64,000 nucleotides of DNA from Streptomyces sp. ISL-36. Its GTDB lineage: Bacteria; Actinomycetota; Actinomycetes; Streptomycetales; Streptomycetaceae. The stretch covers positions 36,401 to 100,400 of the forward strand of contig NZ_JAGGOS010000036.1 in the NCBI RefSeq assembly GCF_018614205.1, written 5' to 3'. The notes under the pieces are model-generated. The model saw nothing but the letters and a program-made list of their open reading frames with translations. It was not told the DNA's origin and ran no database searches. Of the stretch, positions 52,915 to 60,777 are shown piece after piece. Numbering within the stretch: the first letter of the stretch is position 1; every line of letters begins with the position of its first letter. Position numbers and translations under genes: made by a program.

Positions 52915-53757
52915 ATGTCCATGTTCACCACCGCTTCCGGTACTTCGGCTGTCCTACCTCCTGAGTACGGCGAGCTAGTCACTAAGCCGGTTGAGGCTCT
53001 TTCTGTCGCTTACCTCACCGGTACTAAGGTCATCACTGGCGCGAATAAGTACATCGTTCCGATTCTCACTTCTGACGTGACGGTTGGCGCTGTTGCTGAG
53101 GGTGCGGAGATTACTCCGTCTGACGCCGACTTTGATGAGCTGGAAATTGTTCCGGCGAAGTTCGCGGGTCTCACTATTGTTTCCCGTGAGCTGGCTGACG
53201 ACTCCAGCCCGTCTGCGGCTGACCAGGTCGGCAGGAGCATTGCACGGCAGATCGCCAACGCTGTGGACAATGCCCTCTTCAACTCCCTAGGTGGCGTTAA
53301 CCCGGACGGTCTCGCTGATCTGACGGGCATTTCCACGGTTTCCGCTCCGGTGACTTACGCCAACCTTGACCCGTTCGAGGAAGCTGTTTCCAAGTCTGAG
53401 GCTGCCGGGGGCCGGATTACCCACTGGGTTACTGGCGCTGCGACTGCCCTTGAAATTGCGAAGCTAAAGGATGCCAGCGGCTCCAACCGTGGCCTTCTTA
53501 ACCCGGATCTCTCCCTTGAAGGTCGGCGTACCATCCTCGGCCGTCCCGTGGTCATTTCCCCGTACGTACCGGCTGATGTGGTCTACGGAGTTAGCAAGGA
53601 CGACCTTCTGGTTGTGACCCGTGAGGGCACGCGCCTTGACGTTGACCACTCGGCCTATTTCTCGTCTGACCGTGTCGGCGTCCGGGGCACCATGCGTGTC
53701 GGCTTTGCAATGCCGGTTGCTGCGGCTCACGTTCGTATCACCAACGCTGCGGCGTAA
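52915..53757 (+). CDS. HK97-fold major capsid protein
   Basis: A 280-residue major capsid protein of the HK97 (Phage_capsid) family. Recognisable blocks: FTTASGTSAVLPPEYGELVT, KYIVPILTSDVTVGAVAEGAEI, FAGLTIVSRELADDSS, LEGRRTILGRPVVISPYV and RVGVRGTMRVGFAM near the end. It lacks the N-terminal delta domain, agreeing with a separate scaffold. AAGGG ribosome site before ATG 52915. Codon use is less G/C-biased than the host genome. The other virion genes of a phage are missing. A terminator follows. Confidence 0.93.
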   Translation: MSMFTTASGTSAVLPPEYGELVTKPVEALSVAYLTGTKVITGANKYIVPILTSDVTVGAVAEGAEITPSDADFDELEIVPAKFAGLTIVSRELADDSSPSAADQVGRSIARQIANAVDNALFNSLGGVNPDGLADLTGISTVSAPVTYANLDPFEEAVSKSEAAGGRITHWVTGAATALEIAKLKDASGSNRGLLNPDLSLEGRRTILGRPVVISPYVPADVVYGVSKDDLLVVTREGTRLDVDHSAYFSSDRVGVRGTMRVGFAMPVAAAHVRITNAAA

Positions 53758-53770
53758 GCGCACCTGATAT

Positions 53771-53804
53771 AGCCCCGGCCCCTACCTATGCGGGGGCCGG
53801 GGCT
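53771..53804 (+). terminator. Terminator after the capsid gene
   Basis: 12-bp stem AGCCCCGGCCCC / GGGGCCGGGGCT with a 10-nt loop followed by TTGTT, starting 14 bp after the capsid stop. Confidence 0.9.
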
Positions 53805-53954
53805 TTGTTCATATGACCCTTCCCTTACGCAACCTGCCGCCTTCCGCCGGCCTTTGGCACCACCCCCAGTGACCTGGTTCGATGCCCCGACCTTGGCACA
53901 CCTGCCCCCTTTGCTGCCGCCATGTCCCCTGCACACAAGACCCCTGGATGAGCC

Positions 53955-54344
53955 ATGCCCCGAAAGCCCAAGAAGCCATGCAGTCAACCAGGTTGTAGCG
54001 AACTCACAGATGGTGGTCCGTGCGCTGAGCACAAGAGGCAGCGCGACGCACAGCGAGGATCAGCGGGCAAGCGCGGTTATGACGTCGGATGGCAGCGAAA
54101 GCGAAAGGCGTATCTGTACGCGAATCCATGGTGTGTGCTGTGCAGTCGACAAGCGAATGTGGCGGACCATTGGCCGCTGAGCCGTAAGGAATTGCTTGCA
54201 AGAGGTGAGGCAATGCCTGATGCGCCAAAGCACCTGAGGCCGTTGTGCGCTGCCTGCCATAACAAGGAAACGGCCAAGCATCAGCCGGGCGGATGGGCAG
54301 CCGAGAGGGCCAAGCCGAAGCCGAATGACGTCCCGCCGTTCTGA
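53955..54344 (+). CDS. HNH endonuclease
   Basis: A 129-residue HNH nuclease. Two zinc-binding CxxC pairs bracket the active site: WCVLCSRQANVADHWPLSRKEL then LRPLCAACHNKETAKHQPG. In cos-packaging phages a small HNH protein next to the terminase is required for DNA cleavage at cos; here no terminase gene follows, so it may work with a helper phage terminase. The N-terminus also has PCSQPGCSELTDGGPCAEH, another zinc module. Confidence 0.92.
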   Translation: MPRKPKKPCSQPGCSELTDGGPCAEHKRQRDAQRGSAGKRGYDVGWQRKRKAYLYANPWCVLCSRQANVADHWPLSRKELLARGEAMPDAPKHLRPLCAACHNKETAKHQPGGWAAERAKPKPNDVPPF

Positions 54345-54475
54345 TCTCCGCGCCTACCCCCCGGGGGGTGACCCCCTCCCGGCCCTGGAAACGACCGGCA
54401 GGGAGGGAAAAAGCTAGCGCCGCAACTCAAGCAATTTGCGCGGGATGATCTTCACCCTATGGCCGCATGACCGAA

Positions 54476-54517
54476 AGCCCCATACCCGCTGCCTGACTGG
54501 TGGCCGGGTATGGGGCT
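54476..54517. terminator. Bidirectional terminator between HNH and small zinc-ribbon gene
   Basis: 13-bp stem AGCCCCATACCCG / CGGGTATGGGGCT around a 16-nt loop. It separates the plus-strand structural genes from the minus-strand genes that follow. Confidence 0.85.
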
Positions 54518-54575
54518 ATCGGTATTTCTGGGGCTATCGAAGGACACGAAGTGTGGCCCGGCTATTCACGATGCC

Positions 54576-54764
54576 CTAGTCCATATGGTCGACCTCGCCC
54601 TGAGCGATGAGCCCGCTAGTCTCCGCTGCTGCGCAGTTTCCGCAGAATTCCCCGTCCCCGAAGCGGTCATCATAGAAATCGGGGTCACCATTGAACTCGG
54701 CGTTGTACTCCTTTCGCGCATCTTCAATCTCGAAATTCGTTTCACACTCAACACATTTCGCCAT
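54576..54764 (-). CDS. Small CxxC zinc-ribbon protein
   Basis: A 62-residue protein with two CxxC pairs, KCVECETNF and EFCGNCAAA, enclosing an acidic segment (NAEFNGDPDFYDDRFGDG). Likely binds one zinc. Such ribbons occur in phage early regions. ATG at 54762-54764 has only a weak ribosome site. Function unknown. It lies on the minus strand, like the Nudix and repressor genes. Confidence 0.65.
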   Translation of the reverse strand: MAKCVECETNFEIEDARKEYNAEFNGDPDFYDDRFGDGEFCGNCAAAETSGLIAQGEVDHMD

Positions 54765-54959
54765 GGCCGCATGATACCTAAACTGACGGGGCATCAGATC
54801 CAATGGGCGGACAGCGCCAAGCGCAGCCAGGGCCCTTCACTGCATGGCGATCACGGCGCGTAGCCCTACGTCGGCAACCGTGCCCGTTGTGGCATGATGT
54901 GTCCGATTTCCAAGGGTGCAGCTGGCCTGAATTTCTATCACTCGCAGTGAGGTTTGCCG

Positions 54960-55430
54960 CTAGCCCAGATACGGGGCTGAGCGGTCCTCTAGAAAGTGCT
55001 GGATTCGTAGCCGCTGGGTTTGATGCATGGGCAGCGCGTCCAGCTCGCTGCGGTCCACGAACCGGAGCTCCGTTGATTCGTCAGAGATGCTGAGTTCGCC
55101 GCCGATGATGCGTGCTCGGAAACAGACATTGAACTGTCGGCGCACTTCCCCATCGCTGTATTCGATAATGTGGCGGGGGTCTGTGTAGGTGCCGACTAGG
55201 CCAGTGACTTCCACGTCTAGCCCTGTTTCTTCCTTGACTTCCCGTACAGCCGTGCCGGGCAGCGAGTCAGTCATGTCCATTCCACCACCAGGCAGCGCCC
55301 AGAGGTCATTATCCCGGCGGCGCTGTAGCAGGATTCGACCCCGGTCATCGGTCACGACGGCTGAGGCCGCTACAACCATGCTGTTGGGCTTAGGGGCGTT
55401 CGGATCGTCGTAATACTCGGTTCGCGCCAT
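54960..55430 (-). CDS. Nudix hydrolase
   Basis: A 156-residue Nudix hydrolase. The Nudix box reads GGMDMTDSLPGTAVREVKEETG; the Glu normally found in the first part is replaced by Asp, and REVKEETG is intact. It is four bases after the DUF5919/XRE repressor gene, so both are co-expressed. It may degrade a nucleotide-linked signal or damaged nucleotide; in an element, it could counter host or phage nucleotide-based defence (speculation). Confidence 0.92.
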   Translation of the reverse strand: MARTEYYDDPNAPKPNSMVVAASAVVTDDRGRILLQRRRDNDLWALPGGGMDMTDSLPGTAVREVKEETGLDVEVTGLVGTYTDPRHIIEYSDGEVRRQFNVCFRARIIGGELSISDESTELRFVDRSELDALPMHQTQRLRIQHFLEDRSAPYLG

Positions 55431-55434
55431 GGGC

Positions 55435-56175
55435 TCAGCCTTCCACGGGTCGAGCGGTCTCCCACACGGCATTGAAGCTCTCCGCGTAGGTGTCGAACAT
55501 GCCCCCGTTACCGTTCCGCCGAAGGTGCCAGACTGGCGCACCGTAGGCGTTGACTCCCCACACGTGCGCGTTCACCAACATTTGATCGTCAGCGCGATAC
55601 AGACTGTTATAGAGGGTGGTTTCGTGTGTCCGCAGTTCTACCTCCGGGACGTCAAGCAACGGCCGGTAGTGCATCAGGGCGAGTCGGCAGCGCGATTCGA
55701 TTCCGTGGCCGAACCGCTCTTCCCTTCCTCGCTGTTGAACGTTTTCGCTGTCCGCGTCTCCCAGCGCGATTCTGATTGCGCATCCCTCGGCAGCCCGTTC
55801 CCGCAGTAGCTCATTCAGGCGCGGGTATGCCTCATGAAGAAAGACAGCCGCATACACGAGAACGTCAACGCGCTGTCGAGCCTGGCTGATTAAATCAATG
55901 AACGTGGAAACGGGAAGGTCTGCGCGCTGGTCGTACAGGGTGACCAATTCGGGGCTGACCGCCCGTGCCGCACGTGCCTGCCTGAGTGCTGGCCAAAGAG
56001 CGTGGACGTCTTCTCTCAGGGCTTCGGCTGCCTTAAGCGCTGTCACCCGCCGGGGGGTACGTCCGAGGTTTACCCATCGTTCTACGCTCTTCGGATCAAC
56101 ACCCGTTGCATCAGCGAGAGTTGCGTGTGTCCACCCGCCGGATGCCATGGCGACCCGTAGGCGTTCGTTCGGCAT
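55435..56175 (-). CDS. XRE-family helix-turn-helix protein with a C-terminal DUF5919/PLD-like domain
   Basis: A 246-residue protein. Residues 1-60 form an XRE HTH (LRVAMASGGWTHATLADATG, VDPKSVERWVNLGRTP). The C-terminal part (VSTFIDLISQARQRVDVLVYAAVFLHE, GCAIRIALGDADSE, FDTYAESFNAVWETA) is a DUF5919-type, phospholipase-D-like domain. It is the best candidate for the element repressor. Three GGGACGT half-sites lie just upstream of its start. Transcribed away from the neighbouring plus-strand genes and cotranscribed with the Nudix gene. Confidence 0.85.
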   Translation of the reverse strand: MPNERLRVAMASGGWTHATLADATGVDPKSVERWVNLGRTPRRVTALKAAEALREDVHALWPALRQARAARAVSPELVTLYDQRADLPVSTFIDLISQARQRVDVLVYAAVFLHEAYPRLNELLRERAAEGCAIRIALGDADSENVQQRGREERFGHGIESRCRLALMHYRPLLDVPEVELRTHETTLYNSLYRADDQMLVNAHVWGVNAYGAPVWHLRRNGNGGMFDTYAESFNAVWETARPVEG

Positions 56176-56208
56176 GTCCCCTGCCCTTCTTGCGCTGCGT
56201 ACTTCCTA

Positions 56209-56269
56209 GGGACGTTCTACCCCTTCCGGGACGTCCCAAAGTGGGAAACGTACGTGGTTCCTACGTCCC
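56209..56269. promoter_or_regulatory. Operator cluster of the element repressor (GGGACGT half-sites)
   Basis: GGGACGT at 56209-56215, the perfect palindrome GGGACGTCCC at 56228-56237, and the inverted half-site ACGTCCC at 56263-56269. They lie in the 144-bp divergent region between the repressor (minus) and a plus-strand pair of small genes, just where a lysis/lysogeny-like switch would sit. Confidence 0.65.
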
Positions 56270-56319
56270 TGGATTCGGCCCGAAGATCGCCACCAGGCGA
56301 CCTGAGGGGACGACGCAGG

Positions 56320-56514
56320 ATGACCAGCAAGACACAAGATCAGAGCACGGACGCAAGTCAGTGGGAGTACGCGACCTACGCGCCGAAGGGCGAAACGTGC
56401 CCCGCGTGCATGAAACCGATCGGATCCCTTGAGCGCGTCTACCGGGGGTCACTCGAAAGGCAGTCCGGCGCGCCAGTCGTGGTCTACCGCCACGTTGGGA
56501 AGTGCCCGGTATGA
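56320..56514 (+). CDS. Small CxxC protein, divergent from the repressor
   Basis: A 64-residue protein (DQSTDASQWEYATYAPKGET, then CPACMKPIGSLERVYRGSLE). One CxxC pair plus a C-terminal CPV suggests metal binding. It shares an ATGA overlap with the next gene, so the two are coupled. Probably under control of the GGGACGT operators. Function unknown. Confidence 0.68.
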   Translation: MTSKTQDQSTDASQWEYATYAPKGETCPACMKPIGSLERVYRGSLERQSGAPVVVYRHVGKCPV

Positions 56515-56741
56515 CACGCACGCTGCTCCGGTTCGTAAAGCACTCCATCCGCCATGAGCCAGCGGGAGGGATCACGTACGAAGCGTTCTGCGCTGCCCCC
56601 GGATGTGAGGCGGAATCCGGCCCCCAGGTGGCCCAAGAGGCGGCACAGGACTGGGCGTTGGAGCACACGGGCCTGAACCCCGATCACGACCTCTTCCGGC
56701 GCGTCTTCACCGACCATGCGCGCGTGACCCGCGCCGAGTAA
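56511..56741 (+). CDS. Small DUF7848-like protein
   Basis: A 76-residue protein: RFVKHSIRHEPAGGITYEAF, then CAAPGCEAESGPQ and DLFRRVFTDHARV. I recall related streptomycete proteins as DUF7848 (unverified). They commonly occur next to XRE-type regulators. The start overlaps the preceding stop (ATGA). Conserved Cys, His and Arg residues suggest a small zinc or nucleic-acid-binding fold. Function unknown. Confidence 0.7.
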   Translation: MTRTLLRFVKHSIRHEPAGGITYEAFCAAPGCEAESGPQVAQEAAQDWALEHTGLNPDHDLFRRVFTDHARVTRAE

Positions 56742-56849
56742 GCCCCGACCCGCTGAGCGACGGCGAGCAAGACAGTTCAGCGGGTCGGACCCTGCCCCGT
56801 CTGTGCGCTTCCCCGTGGGGCGTGGGCGGGGCTTCTTGCTGTCTGGTGA

Positions 56850-57122
56850 TCAGCGCTGGCCGAGAAGGGAGCGCAAGGCGTCTTCCAGTGCCCTGGCTGC
56901 CGGATTGCTGAGCCGTTCCCCGCGAAGCTCTGCCACTTCGGCTACGTCCTTGACGGCACCAGCCAACTTCGCCACCAGGCGGCACAGTTCGTCCCGGGAT
57001 ACTTCCGGACGCTGGGACATGATCAGCGCATAGGCGGCATCATTCCGCGCCCTGGTGATCAAGTGGGTTTCCGTCTGGGCTGTAAGGCGCTGGTGTTCAG
57101 CAGTGCCGATAGGCTCATCCAT
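56850..57122 (-). CDS. Small helical protein near attR
   Basis: A 90-residue helical protein (EHQRLTAQTETHLITRARND, AAYALIMSQRPEVSRDELCR, LVAKLAGAVKDVAEVAELRG). Good GGGAG site about 5 nt before the ATG. No family recognised. It is the last gene of the element before attR at 57325 and faces leftwards. A GCCCCGTCTG/GGGGCGTGGGCGGGGC hairpin at 56791-56835 may terminate it. Confidence 0.65.
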   Translation of the reverse strand: MDEPIGTAEHQRLTAQTETHLITRARNDAAYALIMSQRPEVSRDELCRLVAKLAGAVKDVAEVAELRGERLSNPAARALEDALRSLLGQR

Positions 57123-57315
57123 GCCGACTCCCAATCAGTCGGTAAGCCCTAGCGCGGAAGCTCTCACCCTTCCCGCTGGGGCGTTTTCGTTGACCCCACC
57201 AGATTAGGGGCGCTGGGGCTTCCGCTGACGGGCGTCGTGGGCCTGCCTGGGATGGCTTCCTGGTGCGAATGCAGTGCGCTGACCAGGGCCTTTGTGCTAG
57301 AACTGGTAGTTCAGT

Positions 57316-57326
57316 GCTTTCGGTTC

Positions 57327-57335
<9 letters not shown>
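57316..57335. other. attR of the serine-integrase element
   Basis: Junction of element (up to 57326) and phoD (from 57327). Element arm GCTTTCGGT, crossover TC at 57325-57326, host arm GTCGAAGAT. Joined with the attL arm it gives a perfectly symmetrical attP, GCTTTCGGTTCTCCGAAAGC. Confidence 0.88.
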
Positions 57336-57968
<633 letters not shown>

Positions 57969-58116
57969 CGCTCTCCCCCTCCGTCGTCCCGCCCGTACGG
58001 TACGAGCGCCGTACGGTACGGGTCCCGTGCACGGCTCCGTGCGGGAGCCTTGCCCACGGCCGTACGGTACGGAACGACGGGGAGGATCACAGCGGTTCCG
58101 GCGTCGCTCGAAGGGC

Positions 58117-58764
58117 TCAGCAGCCGTTCAGGACCGACTGGAGCGCGCTCTTCTCGGCCGAGTCGACGCTGAGGCCCCAGTAGTACTTCACGTGCACCCA
58201 CGCCCGGGCGTACGTGCAGCGGTACGCCGTGCGCGAGGGCAGCCACTCGGCCGGGTCGAGGTCGCTCTTGGCCTGGTTGACGTTGTCCGTCACGGCGATG
58301 AGCTGCGGACGGGTGAGGTCGTTGGCGAACTGCTGGCGCTTGGCGGTGGTCCAGGAGCTCGCGCCCGAGCGCCATGCCTCGGCGAGCGCCACGACGTGGT
58401 CGATGTCGAGGTCGGAGGCGGCGGTCCAGGTGGCGCCGTCGTACTCGGAGTACCAGGTGCCGCTGACGGCCGCACAGCTGGAGTCCTGCACGACGTTCAC
58501 GCCGTCGCGCTCGAGGACGACCTCGCGGGTGTTGCAGGCGCCGGACTGGGTGATCCAGTGCGGGAAGAGGTCGCGGCTGTAGCCGCTGGAGGAACCTTCC
58601 GCCTTCACCGTGAGCGAGGCGAGATAGGTACGGGCGGTGGCGGCGCTGACCGGCGTCGGCATCGCGGCCTGGGCGGTCGGGGCGGTGACGGTGAGAGCGG
58701 CGGAGGCGGCGAGAACGGTCGCGCGACGGGCTATTCGACGCGCGTAGACGTTGGCGGCGAGCAT
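58117..58764 (-). CDS. Secreted HNH (DUF1524/GmrSD-C-like) endonuclease
   Basis: A 215-residue secreted protein. Signal peptide: ARRIARRATVLAASAALTVT up to AQAA. The mature part holds the HNH motif DIDHVVALAEAWRSG and QLIAVTDNVNQAKSD (Asn and metal residues), followed by YRCTYARAWVHVKYYWGLSVD. It belongs to the extracellular GmrSD/DUF1524-type nucleases common in streptomycetes and probably degrades DNA outside the cell. ATG at 58762-58764; a further upstream frame is not supported. Confidence 0.88.
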   Translation of the reverse strand: MLAANVYARRIARRATVLAASAALTVTAPTAQAAMPTPVSAATARTYLASLTVKAEGSSSGYSRDLFPHWITQSGACNTREVVLERDGVNVVQDSSCAAVSGTWYSEYDGATWTAASDLDIDHVVALAEAWRSGASSWTTAKRQQFANDLTRPQLIAVTDNVNQAKSDLDPAEWLPSRTAYRCTYARAWVHVKYYWGLSVDSAEKSALQSVLNGC

Positions 58765-58958
58765 GCGAACTCCCTTGATGTGGGGGGACCTTGACCGTGC
58801 CGTCCGCGAGCGGGTGCCGGGCGGCCCGGTCATCGTGGCGGCGCCGGGTTTCGGTGGGGGGTGCGCCAGGTAACAGAGTGGCGACATGAGCACGTCACAT
58901 CAAGGGGTGGGCGGTGTGACGGAGCGACAGTTTCCGGGCGGCGCCCTAGGGTTGGTGC

Positions 58959-59714
58959 GTGCTTCTGGAAGTGAACGTCACCTTTGCGGTGGTTCTCGCC
59001 GTTCTGCTCGTCGTGGCCGCCGGGGTGGTCGCCCTCGCCCGGCTCGGCCGCGCCCGGGACACCCTGGTCGCGGGCGGACGTGCGGCGGTCCAGCTGGTGG
59101 CCGTGTCGCTGGTCATCGGGGCGGTGATGCGGCAGCTGCCGCTGCTGCTGGGCTTCCTGCTCCTGATGTACGGGGTGGCGGTCCTGACGGCCGGGAAGCG
59201 CGTGGTCCCCTCGCCGGGGCGCGGCTGGTGGTGGGCCGGGGTGCCGATCGCGGCGGGCGTGGCGCCGGTCGTCGGGGCGCTCGTGCTGACCGGGCTCGTA
59301 CCGCTGCGGGGGGTAGCGCTGATCCCGGTGACGGGCATCCTCATCGGCGGTGCGCTGACGGCCACGGTCCTCGGAGGGCGGCGCGCGCTGGACGAACTGG
59401 AGACGCGGCGCGGCGAGGTGGAGGCGGGCCTCGCCCTCGGGCTGCCGGTGCGGGAGGCGCGGCTGGAGGTGGCGCGGAGGGCGGCGTCGGACGCGTTGCT
59501 GCCGGGACTCGACCAGACGAGGACGGTGGGCCTCGTCACGCTGCCGGGCGCGTTCGTGGGGATGCTGCTGGGCGGGGCTTCGCCGTGGGAGGCGGGCGCG
59601 GTGCAGCTGTTCGTGCTGGTGGCGCTGCTGGTCGTGCAGGCGGCGGCGGTGGCCGCGGTCCTGGAGCTGGTGGCGCGGGGGCGGCTGGCGCGGGGGCCGG
59701 GGGCGGGCGGCTGA
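58959..59714 (+). CDS. FetB/UPF0014-family ABC transporter permease
   Basis: A 251-residue membrane protein with about seven spans. The family signature RAAVQLVAVSLVIG and the coupling motif ALGLPVREARLEVARRAASDALLPGLDQTRTVGLVTLPGAFVGMLLGG are present. In E. coli, FetB pairs with ATPase FetA for iron export; no ATPase gene is adjacent here. GTG start at 58959. Possibly partner encoded elsewhere. Confidence 0.88.
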   Translation: MLLEVNVTFAVVLAVLLVVAAGVVALARLGRARDTLVAGGRAAVQLVAVSLVIGAVMRQLPLLLGFLLLMYGVAVLTAGKRVVPSPGRGWWWAGVPIAAGVAPVVGALVLTGLVPLRGVALIPVTGILIGGALTATVLGGRRALDELETRRGEVEAGLALGLPVREARLEVARRAASDALLPGLDQTRTVGLVTLPGAFVGMLLGGASPWEAGAVQLFVLVALLVVQAAAVAAVLELVARGRLARGPGAGG

Positions 59715-59790
59715 CCGGGGGCCCAGGGGTCGGCCAATGACGGCGGCTGACGGGGGCCCAGCCGGCGGCGGGCAGGGGGCCGGCCGACCA

Positions 59791-59896
59791 CGGGCGGCGG
59801 CTCGGGGGGGGCTTCGCGCTCGGGCCCTGCGGTCACCCGTGGGCGGCGGCTCGCGGGGGGCTTCGCGCTCGGGCCCTGCAGTCACCCGTGGGCGGG
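59791..59896. repeat. 49-bp direct tandem repeat
   Basis: Two copies of a 49-bp unit (GGGCGGCGGCTCG ... CTTCGCGCTCGGGCCCTGC ... GTCACCCGT) start near 59791 and 59840, differing in only two or three bases, plus a partial third start. It lies in the spacer after the permease gene. Confidence 0.8.
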
Positions 59897-59973
59897 CCGG
59901 CCGCCGTTACGCCGCGGTGGGTTGAGGTCGTGGTTCCGTGACGACACCTCGGAGGTGTCGAGGCGTGCGGCCG

Positions 59974-60642
59974 TTACGACGGGAACGTCAGGCGGATCGT
60001 CGCGTCCGGGCCCGGGTTCACCTGGAGCGCCGTGAGGTCCATGACGTGGACGTCCGGGGCGAAGGCCGCGGCCCTCGGGCCGACGCCCACCACGCGCATG
60101 CCCGCCGCACGCCCTGCCAGGATGCCCGCCTCGCTGTCCTCGAAGACCACGCAGTCGGCCGGGTCGAAGCCCAGTTCCGCCGCGCCCTTGAGGAAGCCCT
60201 CCGGATCCGGCTTGCTCGCGCCGACGCACTCCGCCGTGACCCGGGTCTCCGGCATGCGCAGCTCCGCCGCGCCCATCCGGGCCCGGGCGAGGGCCTCGTC
60301 GGCGGAGGTCACCAGGGCGTGCGGGAGGTCCGCGATGGCGGCCATGAAGGCGGAGGCGCCCGGCACGGGCACGACGCCGTCGAGATCGGCGGTCTCCTCG
60401 GCCAGCATCACCCGGTTGTCCGCGTGGTTCTCCTCCATGGGCCGGTCCGGGAGGAGGACGGCCATCGTCGCGTACCCCTGGCGCCCGTGGACGACCTTGA
60501 GCGCCTCCGCGGGGTCGAGCCCGTGCCGGACCGCCCAGCGGCGCCAGCAGCGCTCCACGACCGCGTCGGAGTTGACGAGGGTGCCGTCCATGTCCAGCAG
60601 GAGGGCGCGGGCGGTGAGCGTTGCCGGGGTGAGGGCAGCCAT
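59974..60642 (-). CDS. HAD-superfamily sugar phosphatase
   Basis: A 222-residue HAD-IA phosphatase. Motif I is LLLDMDGTLVNSD (Asp17, Asp19), motif II is LVTSADE, motif III is GASKPDPEGFLKGA with the conserved Lys, and motif IV is VFEDSEAGILAGRAAGM. The layout resembles small sugar-phosphate phosphatases such as YfbT/YniC-type. The start is ATG 60642 with GGAG about 6 nt upstream. Substrate unassigned. Confidence 0.9.
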   Translation of the reverse strand: MAALTPATLTARALLLDMDGTLVNSDAVVERCWRRWAVRHGLDPAEALKVVHGRQGYATMAVLLPDRPMEENHADNRVMLAEETADLDGVVPVPGASAFMAAIADLPHALVTSADEALARARMGAAELRMPETRVTAECVGASKPDPEGFLKGAAELGFDPADCVVFEDSEAGILAGRAAGMRVVGVGPRAAAFAPDVHVMDLTALQVNPGPDATIRLTFPS

Positions 60643-60777
60643 CGACGGTCTCCAGAGGGGGTGGGAGGAGAACGAAGTGGACCCGCTCACCGGTCAGGGA
60701 GTGCGAGCGGGGCCACTTTGTTCCTTCACGATACAAAACCGTGGGCCTCTCCGCCACCCCGTCCCGCGTGGTGGACG

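Noticed and set aside
54803..55093. A 96-codon frame on the plus strand
   Set aside because: Most of it is antisense to the Nudix gene; the remainder has no recognisable sequence.
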